Source: Novipirellula artificiosorum
GTDB taxonomy: Bacteria; Planctomycetota; Planctomycetia; Pirellulales; Pirellulaceae
Length of the DNA stretch: 64,000 nt
Reading direction: 5' to 3'
Assembly: GCF_007860135.1 (NCBI RefSeq)
Contig: NZ_SJPV01000002.1
Location: forward strand, 519,055-583,054
Shown here: positions 34,435 through 44,021 of the stretch, piece after piece
How the letters are laid out: each line of letters starts with the position of its first letter
Position numbering within the stretch: the stretch's first letter is position 1
Translations under genes and position numbers: made by a program
Notes under the pieces: model-generated
Database searches by the model: none
What the model was told of the DNA's origin: nothing
The model's input: the letters and a program-made list of their open reading frames with translations, nothing else

Positions 34435-37400
34435 TCTCTTCGAGATCGGGGAGCTTTCCACCGCGAACGATTCGCCTGCCTTCGCGACTTCGACTGATCG
34501 GATCAATTCGGCGGAACAGATCACCGGCGTTCTCTGCCGCGACGTCCTCGGCGGTCGTGACCTCGGCCGCAACCAAAAGTTGAGCGTCGTGGCCTCGTAG
34601 CATTGGAATGCGACAAACCAGCGTGGCTTGCTGTTGCCAAGCAAGGACGGTGGCACCGTCGATGCGACGATTCTTTAGTTTTGCCGCAACCGATTCCGCG
34701 TTTGCCTTGACCAGATCATCGACGGTGTAGATCCCAAGCACATGCAGCCGTTCGGCCATGCGTGGGCCAATCGATGGAGCGTCGACAACGGGGCTGTCCC
34801 GTTGCAGATAGAAACGTAGCTCGCCTTCGGAATCACGCGCGGGTTGAGCCGTTCGCTCCGATCGTTCGTAGGAACGTCGATCACGGGCCGAGCGATCACG
34901 GGCCGAGCGATCACGGGCCGAGCGATCACGGGCCGAGCGATCGTGGTGATCTCGTTCGGTTTGATGGTCGCGCTCCGAAGCTTCGTCGTTCATTCGTACC
35001 ACATCCCGATCTCGCCGAGTTCGATTGATGGAACGATTTGTTCGACTTGATCGGCGGCGACGTGATCGTCCACTGCCTGAACCCGAGCCGTTGCCCGATC
35101 CCGAGCCACTGCCTGAACCCGAGCCGTTGCCCGATCCTAAACCGCTGCCTGAACCCGAGCTGCTACGTGAGGTCGAGCCCCTTTGTTTTCTAACGCCCAC
35201 CCCCCCTTCGACGACCGAACCGTTTCGGCCCGTTGATCGCCGACGCGGGCGGTCGTCACGTTCGTCGACGACGCCGCGAATACCATAGCGAACGGACCCG
35301 CCATCGGCATCGTAGTCGTAACGATCGCGATCGAAGGCGTTGTCGAGATTGCGGCCCACGCGGGCTCGTCGTCGAAGCGTACGACCATCGACATAACGAG
35401 ACGAGTTTTCGATCCCCCAACTGTTCGCTGCGGCGATCCAGCTGGTGATCCGTGAAAGCTCTCTGCTGCTACCGCTTAGGAGTACCTTTTGGCCTTGTTC
35501 GGTCGCTAGGAAATCTTCGACGCTTTGAAGCAAATCGGTCGGATGGGTCGAAGCAAGTTGCGCTGGATCGGTGACGCCACAGCCAACCAAGACGCGAGCA
35601 TCAAAGCCGCGAAGTTTGGGGACTCGGCATACCAACCGGCATTCGCTTTGCCAGCGGCGGATCGTTTTCGCATCCACGTTGGCAAGCCCAAGGGCATCCG
35701 CAAGTCGGTTGGGATCTTGTTGCATCAGATGCGTCACATGGGTGACGCTTAATCCACGCAACCTTGCCGCGGCAACCGAGTCAATCGAAGGCGCTTGATC
35801 GATGGGACTATCAACGGTCAAAAAAAATGCAGGCTCCGCCGTCTCCGCTCGTTGGACGCGGCAAAGCTCACCACCAGCAACAAACGGTCGAGCTGGACCG
35901 TGGTCCTGTGCACTCCGAACGACCGATTCCCCCTCGGCGGAGGTTGGTGAGGTTGTATAGGCATCGGCGTAGTAATGGCCGTCTCGATAGTGCGACGCAT
36001 TGACGGGCCGAGTGGAGGTCGGACGTGCCGCCCTGTCCGTTCTGTGTTCAGGAACCTCATGCCGCGGGACGTCGCAAGGGTCATACATCCCGTACGCTTC
36101 ACGCCAAGCCATGTCGAAGTCGCGGTTGACGTCGACTGCGACATCCCTTCGTGACCGAGCATACCGAGGCGATTCCCCAACGACTTCATCGCCATACAAA
36201 TGTGGATGGGGACCCACATAGCTTTCCGGCGTATATTGGGGACGCCACAAAGGACGATGCGGGTGCACGATTCGCTCGGGATGCAACGTAAAGGATCGAC
36301 CGCCAACCCGAGCCGTTTGGTCTGCCAACACGGTGTCACTGGTCAGCAACAACACCTGACGCCCTGATTGAGCGTAGTCCCGCAAGGCCGAGGCAATCGG
36401 ATGATTGAAACGCCCATCTTGGCAAGGGTGGAAAAATGCGGAGTCAACCGAAGATTCGCGTAGGGGGCGGTTGCCGTGATCCGCGTCGCAGCCGGTCAAT
36501 TCTCGGGCGGTTTCGATCACCAAGGGAAGGGTTTTGCCAAGACGAGCGAGCAGTTCCCCGGCGGCCATGCGAACGGCAATCACCGCCAACGCACGATCCG
36601 CAGCAGGGCATTGGTTTTCATCACGGCCATCAATCGTAACGAGACGAACCGAAGTCATCTCGGTGTGAGGGCTGCGGAGCGGTGCATCGGGCCAATCGAC
36701 GCGGCGTAGCCGACCGCCCGACAATCGGACCAACCAGCTGCTTGCGGCATCGGATACCGGCGATCCCGTGTAACGCGGTGTCCGGACGGTTCGCAGTTGC
36801 TCACGCAGCTGCGATGCGCGCGATCGTAACCATTGCACCCGCGACAGTTGAGCCAATTTTTGCTCGATCCCGTGAAGTTCGGCTGTCAACGTTTCACGAT
36901 CGACATTTTCGTGGCCGTAAGGGACCGAGACCGTCTCGACGACGGGCAATTGTCGCATCGCTCGACGGACTCGCGTGGCTTCGGCAAAACAGGCTTCCAA
37001 CTCAGCCGTTGTCTGGTGAAGCTCGGAAACCCGTTCAGCACGCTCGTTTCCATAACGCTCACGAAGCCATTGCTGATGCGATGCCCAATCGCGAGTTTGG
37101 TTTCTTTCCGCCGGAGTGTAGTGACCGAGTAGCGATTCTCGGTGCCTCATCAATTGATCCATTGCGGCAACCAGCCACTGCTCACTGCGGCTGAGTTCCC
37201 GCAGCTCTTCGGTCGACTTCGATGCGACCGTTTGCCGATTTCGTACAAATTGCGAAGCTTGACGCAAATCGCTACGAATCGCCCGCAGCGTCTCTTCGAG
37301 GGTGGTATTGCCAAAAGCGTCGGACTGGGGCAACGCGTGATACCAATCGTGATTGAGATCCCCCGCGACGGCGTACCGCTGTAGCAACCAATCGATTTGT

Positions 37401-38629
37401 CGGGTTGCCGAGTCAACGCGCGACTCCAAATCGGTGTGGTAGACTCGATCAGAATAGAAGTCCTTCCAACCGCGCGATGGATCATGGCGATCGATCGCAT
37501 GAAGGAATCCATCCAAATCGTGGCGACGCCATCGTGACGAATCGATCGGACTCTCGGTGAACGGATAGGCATCGGTGGCGGACGCGACGCCGCGATCGTG
37601 CATCGCCAAGATCGCTTCGCGAAGTCCACGAACTTCCAACAGCGCTCGGCGCCATCGAATCATTTGTGCATCAAGGTCATCGAGTTGACGTCGAAGCTTT
37701 TCATCTTGGACGGCACCCTCGTATCGATAGCTTTCCGCAGCGCCGGTTGATCGGCTGCGGTACGACGGTGTTGTTGACGCGCTCCGCAGCTGAGAGTCGA
37801 GATCCGCGATCCATCGACGCAGCTCGCCTTCTCGAGATCGAAGTTGCATCGCACGCTCATGCAATTGTTGAAGTCGAGTGCGATCCACATCCGAAGTGTA
37901 GGTTTCGACGGGACCACGACGTGGATGGCGATAAGTCGCCAGCCGACGGGTCACTTCGTCGCGACGTGCGACCAGCGACGCATGACGGGGAAGCCCCGGT
38001 TCGATGCGAGCCAATTCACTTTCGACTTCCGCCAATTGGCGTCGCCGAGTGCGGTGTTCGCCATCGTCAAGTTGCTGCGGATCGTCGGTGTATCCATCTC
38101 GTACGAAATAGCGACCTGACCCATCCATCGACACCGAACGATAGGTCTCGGGAGCATCCAGCCCGCTGCGGATACAAGCCGAAACGACGCGAGCGACGTT
38201 GGTGATTGATGTATCGGTGATCACGCCATCGATAATCGACTCCGGCAACTGAATCGAATCAGCGGCTCGTGACGCTGCCGTTTGTGTATCGAGGGTTCCG
38301 ATCCAGCAGTGGTTTAGCGCTCCGATCTCATCGGCGGTTGTTCCGCGTGATTCAAACTTGACGCTCCGCCGCCCGTGCGCGGTGCCATCTTGTTCGCGGC
38401 GGCAATGCACCAGCCCGTTCCGGTCGGCCCAAACGACTCGTCCGGACGAGGAGCTCATCATGCCAAGGGGATAATCGCGGTCGGCCAGTGAATCGCGGAT
38501 GAACCGAGCGATCGCGGTTTTTCCAGAGCCCTCCGGTCCGCAAACCACATTCAGATGTTCGGCAAAGGGTCCAAGCTCCACTCGGTAAAGCGAACCGTGA
38601 GCATCAATGTCAATACGTTCGAGTAACAT
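34382..38629 (-). CDS. RecF/YhaN-like ATPase with two DUF4332 domains (1415 residues)
   Basis: The N-terminus (MLLERIDIDAHGSLYRVE, then VVCGPEGSGKTAI) is a RecF/RecN/YhaN-type ATPase half with Walker A. A long coiled-coil middle follows (about residues 200-640). A diverged second half follows with CPAADRALAVIAVRMAAGE and LPLVIETARELTG, where the signature and Walker B should be. Two DUF4332 helix-hairpin-helix domains follow, near residues 950-1080 (APSIDSVAAARLRGLSV) and 1290-1415 (APSIGPRMAERLHVLGI), joined by a Gly/Ser, Arg and SARDR-repeat linker. A GGAGGAG sits eight bases before the ATG at 38629. A DNA-structure maintenance role is likely, but the exact function is unknown. Confidence 0.8.
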   Translation of the reverse strand: MLLERIDIDAHGSLYRVELGPFAEHLNVVCGPEGSGKTAIARFIRDSLADRDYPLGMMSSSSGRVVWADRNGLVHCRREQDGTAHGRRSVKFESRGTTADEIGALNHCWIGTLDTQTAASRAADSIQLPESIIDGVITDTSITNVARVVSACIRSGLDAPETYRSVSMDGSGRYFVRDGYTDDPQQLDDGEHRTRRRQLAEVESELARIEPGLPRHASLVARRDEVTRRLATYRHPRRGPVETYTSDVDRTRLQQLHERAMQLRSREGELRRWIADLDSQLRSASTTPSYRSRSTGAAESYRYEGAVQDEKLRRQLDDLDAQMIRWRRALLEVRGLREAILAMHDRGVASATDAYPFTESPIDSSRWRRHDLDGFLHAIDRHDPSRGWKDFYSDRVYHTDLESRVDSATRQIDWLLQRYAVAGDLNHDWYHALPQSDAFGNTTLEETLRAIRSDLRQASQFVRNRQTVASKSTEELRELSRSEQWLVAAMDQLMRHRESLLGHYTPAERNQTRDWASHQQWLRERYGNERAERVSELHQTTAELEACFAEATRVRRAMRQLPVVETVSVPYGHENVDRETLTAELHGIEQKLAQLSRVQWLRSRASQLREQLRTVRTPRYTGSPVSDAASSWLVRLSGGRLRRVDWPDAPLRSPHTEMTSVRLVTIDGRDENQCPAADRALAVIAVRMAAGELLARLGKTLPLVIETARELTGCDADHGNRPLRESSVDSAFFHPCQDGRFNHPIASALRDYAQSGRQVLLLTSDTVLADQTARVGGRSFTLHPERIVHPHRPLWRPQYTPESYVGPHPHLYGDEVVGESPRYARSRRDVAVDVNRDFDMAWREAYGMYDPCDVPRHEVPEHRTDRAARPTSTRPVNASHYRDGHYYADAYTTSPTSAEGESVVRSAQDHGPARPFVAGGELCRVQRAETAEPAFFLTVDSPIDQAPSIDSVAAARLRGLSVTHVTHLMQQDPNRLADALGLANVDAKTIRRWQSECRLVCRVPKLRGFDARVLVGCGVTDPAQLASTHPTDLLQSVEDFLATEQGQKVLLSGSSRELSRITSWIAAANSWGIENSSRYVDGRTLRRRARVGRNLDNAFDRDRYDYDADGGSVRYGIRGVVDERDDRPRRRSTGRNGSVVEGGVGVRKQRGSTSRSSSGSGSGLGSGNGSGSGSGSGSGNGSGSGSGRSRRRRSSRTNRSINRTRRDRDVVRMNDEASERDHQTERDHHDRSARDRSARDRSARDRSARDRRSYERSERTAQPARDSEGELRFYLQRDSPVVDAPSIGPRMAERLHVLGIYTVDDLVKANAESVAAKLKNRRIDGATVLAWQQQATLVCRIPMLRGHDAQLLVAAEVTTAEDVAAENAGDLFRRIDPISRSREGRRIVRGGKLPDLEEITEWIAYAQQHRELKAA
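34879..34938. repeat. Four perfect 15-bp tandem repeats inside the ATPase gene
   Basis: GATCACGGGCCGAGC is repeated four times head to tail, encoding the pentapeptide SARDR on the minus strand. A second, imperfect repeat zone at about 35075-35160 (units like GAGCCGTTGCCCGATCC) encodes the Gly-Ser stretch. Both lie in the linker between DUF4332 domains and could vary in copy number by slippage. Confidence 0.9.
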
Positions 38630-39038
38630 GGTCTGGCTCCTCCATGGCCACGCGGGGTCAATCAATAAGACCGATTTTCAGCAAATGGGCATTCTCCTAC
38701 GCCCTCGATTTGCACCCGATCGTGATGACCGGTTCGTCCATTCCTTCTGCGGGAAGTGAACGAACCTTAATCGAAAGGGTGATTTTTTGGAAAGAGAGAA
38801 ATTGTGAAACTCGCAGGTGAAATTCTAATTTCTCGTATTTTGGGCCCATGATCGCTTTTTGATCGTTTTTTTGCCCCTCTTCAGGCGTGAGACAAGATTG
38901 AGGTGGCGTTAAAGTCAACCCAATTTGTACTTTCGGATCAAGCGGCAGGTCTCCGACGGTCGAAAACGATTGAGCGAGAGCACGTTTGCCTCCCCCAAAA
39001 TCGCACCCACGCTTCTTTGTGACAGTAGGACAGGTTTG
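38630..39038. other. Divergent intergenic region, no gene seen
   Basis: 409 bp between the divergent ATPase and thioredoxin-YHS genes, so it must hold both promoters. It is AT-richer than the flanks, with T-runs (GATCGCTTTTTGATCGTTTTTTT near 38851). A 73-codon minus-strand frame at 38697-38918 has no protein-like character. No operator is recognisable. Confidence 0.4.
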
Positions 39039-40145
39039 ATGCGCACGGTAGCCCTAACTCTCTTATTCTCCGCAGCAATCACAATGATTTCTGCGTCGAC
39101 CGCGACCGCTGATATCCAGTGGCAAGAAAACTTACGAGCCGCTCATTCCGCTGCTCAAGCCGAGAACAAATTGCTGCTATTGCATTTCTACAGTGATGAC
39201 TGTGTTTGGTGCGATCGGCTTGAAGCGGGGTCGTTCCAGTCGCCCGACGTGGCTGAGGCGATCGGCAAGGATTTTGTTGCGGTGAAGGTTCATGCAAACA
39301 AGAATCCCCAACTACTGAAGATGTTCAAAGTCACCGCGTTTCCAACGGACGTGATTGTGACCACCGAAGGCAAAACGCTTTCGCACAGCGTCAGCCCCCA
39401 AGCACCGGCACGCTACGTGGCCATGCTCAAGGCAACGGTGCCCAGCATCGCGCCGGCGGGTCAGCAAAATCCCACGGGACCGATGGTAGCTCAACAGCCG
39501 GTGCAGCAAACGGCTCCCGCTGCGTCCGCACCGGGTCGCTTTGAGATGCCGACCAACCCTCCCGGCGGTGTACAGGGCCATCTCACCGGTTCACGGGTCG
39601 ATCGCACGATGCCCGCGATGCCAGAGTTTGATTCAACGATGGCCTCTGTCCAACCAGCCACAACGGGAGCGACGTCGGAGCAAGCGATTGCCGGTGGGGA
39701 GAACAAGGTTTCTGCATCACCGGACGGTGATGCATCGATCGTGAGCGGTGGTGAAACGAAACACTCGGAATTGGCCATGGAAGGTTTTTGTGCTGTCACG
39801 GTGATCAACGAAGATCGCTGGGTCGAGGGCAAACCCGAATTCGGCGTGGTGCACCTGGGAAAACTGTATTTGTTCGCTGGCAAGGAGGCGATGCAGGCCT
39901 TTTTATCCGATCCGGTCACCTACACGCCCGTGCTCAACGAAATTGATGTCGTTCGCTTTTTCGAAGAACACTTGATCGTTCCGGGCAAGCGTGAATGGGG
40001 CCTGAAGGATCCCACTCACAACCGCATGTTCTTCTTTGCGGACGAAGCCGCGATGAACCATTTTTGGAACGAACACCAACGCTACACCGACGCCGCGATC
40101 GACGTGATGAACAAGGCGGTGAAGGACGCGAATCCTGGGACCTAG
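39039..40145 (+). CDS. Secreted thioredoxin-like protein with YHS-like C-terminal domain
   Basis: A signal peptide (TLLFSAAITMISASTATA) is followed by a thioredoxin fold with the CVWC active site in YSDDCVWCDRLE. This is the Thioredoxin_7 layout (FKVTAFPTDVIVT cis-proline region), about residues 28-135. A Pro/Ala-rich linker leads to a C-terminal part with two YHS-like units (FCAVTVINEDRWVEG to FLSDPVTYTPVL, and a second around KDPTHNRMFFFADE), a fold usually tied to metal handling. The first ATG in frame at 38925 is replaced by 39039. The stop codon TAG overlaps the first bases of the MITE-like element. Confidence 0.83.
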   Translation: MRTVALTLLFSAAITMISASTATADIQWQENLRAAHSAAQAENKLLLLHFYSDDCVWCDRLEAGSFQSPDVAEAIGKDFVAVKVHANKNPQLLKMFKVTAFPTDVIVTTEGKTLSHSVSPQAPARYVAMLKATVPSIAPAGQQNPTGPMVAQQPVQQTAPAASAPGRFEMPTNPPGGVQGHLTGSRVDRTMPAMPEFDSTMASVQPATTGATSEQAIAGGENKVSASPDGDASIVSGGETKHSELAMEGFCAVTVINEDRWVEGKPEFGVVHLGKLYLFAGKEAMQAFLSDPVTYTPVLNEIDVVRFFEEHLIVPGKREWGLKDPTHNRMFFFADEAAMNHFWNEHQRYTDAAIDVMNKAVKDANPGT

Positions 40146-40269
40146 TGGACCGTCAGCCTAAATTCTAGGGTAGTGGATTTCGCCAGAAATCCGTAACTCA
40201 AAGGTTCTTTGGGACTTCTGGCGAAGTCCACTACGTGCCAACTCGCAGTTTTAACCTTGACGGTCCACT
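40144..40269. repeat. MITE-like palindromic element, copy B
   Basis: 126 bp with perfect 12-base terminal inverted repeats AGTGGACCGTCA (40144-40155) and TGACGGTCCACT (40258-40269). A long internal hairpin joins GTGGATTTCGCCAGAAATCC and GGACTTCTGGCGAAGTCCAC. It is inverted and diverged relative to the copy at 7768-7894. The AG of its first end completes the stop codon of the thioredoxin gene. It is non-coding. Confidence 0.85.
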
Positions 40270-40274
40270 CGTCT

Positions 40275-40532
40275 CTAGCGACGCATTGAATGGCTTCCCG
40301 CTGGTTCCGCGTAAGAGGGGCGAACGCCGCTGAGAATCGCAATGCCAGCCATCAGGGACGCGATCGCGACCGCCAACCAAACGCCACGAGCGGCAGGTTT
40401 GCCAAAGCGATCGCTTACCGCCAAAATCGTTCGCAATCGATAAGGACTCGACCACGGTCCAATGGCGATCGTGAACGACAACACGGCGAAGACAACCGCA
40501 ACCGCGCCGACCAACGTGTCATCGTATCTCAA
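40275..40532 (-). CDS. Small two-helix membrane protein
   Basis: 85 residues with two hydrophobic segments (LVGAVAVVFAVLSFTIAI; GVWLAVAIASLMAGIAIL) separated by a basic loop. It is not recognised. It begins 12 bases after the stop of the HEAT/TPR gene on the same strand, so the two are probably one operon. It ends five bases from the MITE-like element. Confidence 0.6.
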   Translation of the reverse strand: MRYDDTLVGAVAVVFAVLSFTIAIGPWSSPYRLRTILAVSDRFGKPAARGVWLAVAIASLMAGIAILSGVRPSYAEPAGSHSMRR

Positions 40533-40544
40533 CGTTGGCCTCCG

Positions 40545-41213
40545 TTACGCATCGGTTTGTCGTAGACGACGTTCGAGCACACGAATTTGCACCCGAGCGT
40601 TTTCGACGTCTGGACAAATCCCCACACAGCGACGAAGTGCAGCAATCGCACCTTCGTAATCTCGTTGCATCATGCGGCAACGGGCGAGACCCTGCCATGC
40701 CAAGTAATGATAGCGGCATTGCCACAAACAGGCCCGAAACGCCGACTCGGCTTGTCGAAAATTGTCCAAGCCCTGCCAACAAATCGCCAATTGATGGTGG
40801 GCCTCACTGTACCGTGGTGCCTGATCCACCAAAATCATGGTCGGCGCCAATGCCGCAGCATACTCGCCACCATCATTTAAATGCATCACTTGCAACAATT
40901 GTTGGTGATGCCGTGGCGCTGCATCACGGACCAACAAGGCCCGGAACGAGTCATCACCCGCCAATCGGACTCCGCGGTCTGGGTCCGCAAGCGATTGGCC
41001 AAGGGACTCAATGCTACTGTGGTCGCCAAGCATTCCCAACGACAACGCCGCAGCACGCCGCATTTCCACATCACTGCGACGAAGCAAACTGGTCAAAGTC
41101 GCCGCGGAATAGTATTCATCGACCTCCGCAGCGAACTGGGGCGAGTTGGCGGTGGTCAGGTAACGCCGATAGGCGACCGTCAATCGTGTTGTCCGTACTA
41201 AAGGAGAGGTCAC
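40545..41213 (-). CDS. HEAT- and TPR-like repeat protein
   Basis: 222 residues of helical repeats. The N-terminal half resembles HEAT/PBS repeats (LLRRSDVEMRRAAALSLGMLGD; LGQSLADPDRGVRLAGDDSF). The second half resembles tetratricopeptide repeats (LAICWQGLDNFRQAESAFRA; LARCRMMQRDYEGAIAALRR). It is soluble with no signal peptide. It is likely a scaffold or assembly factor for the small membrane protein encoded next to it. Confidence 0.75.
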   Translation of the reverse strand: MTSPLVRTTRLTVAYRRYLTTANSPQFAAEVDEYYSAATLTSLLRRSDVEMRRAAALSLGMLGDHSSIESLGQSLADPDRGVRLAGDDSFRALLVRDAAPRHHQQLLQVMHLNDGGEYAAALAPTMILVDQAPRYSEAHHQLAICWQGLDNFRQAESAFRACLWQCRYHYLAWQGLARCRMMQRDYEGAIAALRRCVGICPDVENARVQIRVLERRLRQTDA

Positions 41214-41453
41214 ACTAGGAAGTCCGTCAAAAGTTCAAGTGAATCAATGATCTCGGTCGCGAGCATGTTACGCAATGAAAATGACTCGGCAAGTTTCATG
41301 TATAATTGTTTCCGTTGGTTGCGAGTCTAATTGCCGAAAATGCGAACGACAACCAAGCAAATCAAGACTTCTGGGGTTCCCAAGCTTTTCGTGTGGACAC
41401 TGGACACTGTGAATCCACCCCGTGAATCATTCCCGCCTAAGAACGGATGCGAA

Positions 41454-42614
41454 ATGTCCCTCAAACGCCAGCGTAGCGGTGTGGCTGCCCCGGACATCCG
41501 CTTTGCTCGTCGCTTCTTCGCCGCCAGGATCTTTGCTCTCGCTGTCGTGAGCTTGATGACCTGTTCATTTGAATCCTATTTTGTCGCGGCTGGCGAACCG
41601 GTTTCGTTAAAGGATCCCATGATTCGTCAACTCGCAGCGCCGACCAGTGCCGTCGTCGACGGCAAGCCCTTTCGCGAGGCGGTGGCGGAGCTCGCCGGCC
41701 GGTCCGACCTTTCGGTTTGGGTGGATCGGGCAGTTGACCCCTCCGTCCGGATCCATGCCGGGCAAGTGGGACCGACGGTGTACTTGGCGCTGAAGCAATT
41801 GGCCGCGACAGGCCAATGTGTCGTGATGCCGATTGACAATGTCGTTCTAATTGGTCGAGCCACGTGGGTCGATGCAACGACCGCCTCATTGATGTCGCTC
41901 CGGGCAGTGACTCGAAAACGAAGATCACCCCCACTTCAAGACCTCGCTTGGCCCGAAGCAACGACGCCGACCGAAGCGCTCAAGATTGTGTTTGATCGGG
42001 GAAAGATCTCGGCGGCAACGATTCCAATGCCGCACGATCTTTGGCCCGCCAAGCAGTGGTCGTCGATCGACCCTGGCGTCGCCACTTGCTTGTTGCTGGC
42101 TCAGTTCGAACGCACACTTGATCCGGAGGCATTCCCGAAACGGTTGGTCGTGATCCCGATGGATCGCACCCGGCAGTACAAGGTTCGCTACGATGTCGCG
42201 GAAGGACGCTCCGAGATGGTCGCCGCAATACGCCGGGTGGATCGAGAGATGAGTGTCCGTACCGTAGAAGCAGGTTTTGAGATCACCGCGACGGCGTCCG
42301 CTCATCGCGCGGCAATCGATACGTTCCTGACCGAGCTTGCCGATGACCTCGGGGGGCCTGGTGATATCGATACGCCCAACGTGACGCTCAATCTTGCAAA
42401 CATGCCCGCTGATCAGGTGTTCCATCATCTAGCGGGCACTGCCGGTCGTGACTGCGTGATCGCAGCAGACGCGGCAACGTTATGCAAGCAGCTCGTCTTC
42501 TACCAAGCCGAGAAGGTTACGCTGCGGCAAGTGACCGATAAGGTTGCCGAACAAGTAGGGGTGAAAGTGGTTTGGACCGACGAACAGCTATTGATCGACT
42601 TGCCGGTGAAGTAG
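41454..42614 (+). CDS. Secreted protein with secretin/TonB N-terminus-like region
   Basis: The ATG at 41454 opens a basic N-terminus and signal peptide (IFALAVVSLMTCSFESYFVAAG). Residues about 40-115 (FREAVAELAGRSDLSVWVDRAVDP through QCVVMPIDNVVLIG) recall the STN module found before secretins and TonB receptors. A second similar unit occurs at the C-terminus (MPADQVFHHLAGTAGRDCVIAAD to QVGVKVVWTDEQLLIDLP). No barrel or secretin domain is present, so function is unclear. An upstream start at 41331 is less likely. Confidence 0.7.
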   Translation: MSLKRQRSGVAAPDIRFARRFFAARIFALAVVSLMTCSFESYFVAAGEPVSLKDPMIRQLAAPTSAVVDGKPFREAVAELAGRSDLSVWVDRAVDPSVRIHAGQVGPTVYLALKQLAATGQCVVMPIDNVVLIGRATWVDATTASLMSLRAVTRKRRSPPLQDLAWPEATTPTEALKIVFDRGKISAATIPMPHDLWPAKQWSSIDPGVATCLLLAQFERTLDPEAFPKRLVVIPMDRTRQYKVRYDVAEGRSEMVAAIRRVDREMSVRTVEAGFEITATASAHRAAIDTFLTELADDLGGPGDIDTPNVTLNLANMPADQVFHHLAGTAGRDCVIAADAATLCKQLVFYQAEKVTLRQVTDKVAEQVGVKVVWTDEQLLIDLPVK

Positions 42615-42744
42615 AGCTAGACTACAACCCGCTTCGGTTGACTCAATCCTTCCCACGTTCCCTTGTTCGAGTGGGACGCACCCCCAACCCAAGCTGCGTC
42701 GAACGACCCGACGGAATAGACCTCCTTTTGCAAGGTGAATCGAG

Positions 42745-43722
42745 ATGAAAACGATCGCGCTGAAAAGCGGCTGCGAAGTCCCTTCGGTTGGACTCGGACT
42801 TTGGAAGATTGATCCTTCCGAAACCGCGCAAGTGGTTTGCTCGGCGATTGAATGTGGGTATCGACATTTCGATGCAGCTAGTGATTATGGAAACGAGGCG
42901 GAAGCAGGAGATGGTTTTCACAAAGCGATAGCCGACGGATCGATCCGCCGCGAAGACCTCTGGATCACGTCGAAGCTATGGAACACCTACCATCGTCCCG
43001 AGCATGTCCGGCCTGCGCTCGAACGATCGCTCTCCGATCTCAAGCTGGACTATCTCGATTTGTACCTGATGCACTTTCCGATTGCCCTCGCGTTTGTACC
43101 GTTTGAAGAGCGTTACCCGCCCGGGTGGTTAGCCGACCCGAATTCGCAAGCCGCCAAGATGCAGCCCGACCGTGTTCCACTGATTGACACGTGGCAAGCG
43201 ATGGTGGATTTAGTCGGCGCAGGTTTGGTTCGTGAAATCGGAGTTTGCAACTTTGGTGTTTCGCTGCTTCGCGATTTGATGAACGCATCGGCGACACCAC
43301 CGGCAATGCTTCAAGTCGAACTGCACCCTTACTTGACTCAAGACAAGCTCGTGCGATTCTGCCGCGAATCCGAAATCGCGGTGACAGGTTTTTCCCCTCT
43401 CGGAGCGCAATCCTATTTCTCGCTCAACATGGCCGATGCGGAGGAAGCCGTGATCGAGCAACCCGCAATCAGGGAAATCGCCTTGCGACATCATCGCAGT
43501 GCCGCCCAGATCGTGCTCCGCTGGGGCGTGCAGCGGGGCACGGCAATTGTGCCAAAGACCACGAAGATTGATCGCTTGAAAGAAAACCTTTCGCTGTTCG
43601 ATTTCGAACTGAGCGGCGAAGAAATGTCTGTGATCGATCGGCTCAACCAAAACCGACGTTTCAACGACCCAGGCGATTTCGGCGAAGCCGCCTTCCATAC
43701 GTTCTTTCCGATTTACGAATAA
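42745..43722 (+). CDS. Aldo/keto reductase (xylose reductase-like)
   Basis: NADPH-dependent reductase with the TIM-barrel catalytic tetrad. Asp is in HFDAASDYGNE, Tyr is in the same block, Lys is in WITSKLWNTYH and His is in YLMHFPIAL. Cofactor residues are VPKTTKIDRLKENLSLFDF. The 325-residue length and the WITSKLWN and LHPYLTQ segments are closest to D-xylose/aldose reductases. AAGGTG lies eight bases before the ATG. It probably reduces pentoses or other aldoses. Confidence 0.92.
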   Translation: MKTIALKSGCEVPSVGLGLWKIDPSETAQVVCSAIECGYRHFDAASDYGNEAEAGDGFHKAIADGSIRREDLWITSKLWNTYHRPEHVRPALERSLSDLKLDYLDLYLMHFPIALAFVPFEERYPPGWLADPNSQAAKMQPDRVPLIDTWQAMVDLVGAGLVREIGVCNFGVSLLRDLMNASATPPAMLQVELHPYLTQDKLVRFCRESEIAVTGFSPLGAQSYFSLNMADAEEAVIEQPAIREIALRHHRSAAQIVLRWGVQRGTAIVPKTTKIDRLKENLSLFDFELSGEEMSVIDRLNQNRRFNDPGDFGEAAFHTFFPIYE

Positions 43723-44021
43723 CCGAAAATCCGGTGATAGCTCCACATGCAGACCAGGTAGGCGCCGTAAATCAAAGCAGCGGTGTAGAGGGTGACGAGG
43801 ATCGACCAAAAGTAGCGTTCAGGGTTTGAAAATTTCTTGTTCATCCACAACAGTGGAATTCCGAGCACCCCGGTGACTAAGAAAAGCATCGCGAAGACGG
43901 CCCCGCGGCTCTCGGCCCAGCTTTCGCGTTTTGAGTCTTGCCGATTGGGGCGACCCTCGCCACGCGGCGAGTCGGCCAGACGGGCCTCGATCGGTGCGGC
44001 GTTACGGTCGTGTGGGTTCAT
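43713..44021 (-). CDS. Small two-helix membrane protein
   Basis: 102 residues. An acidic/basic N-terminal half is followed by two transmembrane helices (FAMLFLVTGVLGIPLLWM; YFWSILVTLYTAALIYGAYLV). It overlaps the pseudokinase gene stop by four bases (ATGA), which implies translational coupling. Its 3' end overlaps the reductase stop by ten bases on the other strand. It is not recognised as a known family; it may assist the neighbouring kinase-like membrane protein. Confidence 0.7.
   Translation of the reverse strand: MNPHDRNAAPIEARLADSPRGEGRPNRQDSKRESWAESRGAVFAMLFLVTGVLGIPLLWMNKKFSNPERYFWSILVTLYTAALIYGAYLVCMWSYHRIFGYS

Noticed and set aside
34879-34938. Possible CRISPR-like tandem repeats
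   Set aside because: The units are contiguous 15-mers without spacers and lie in frame within a coding sequence as SARDR repeats.
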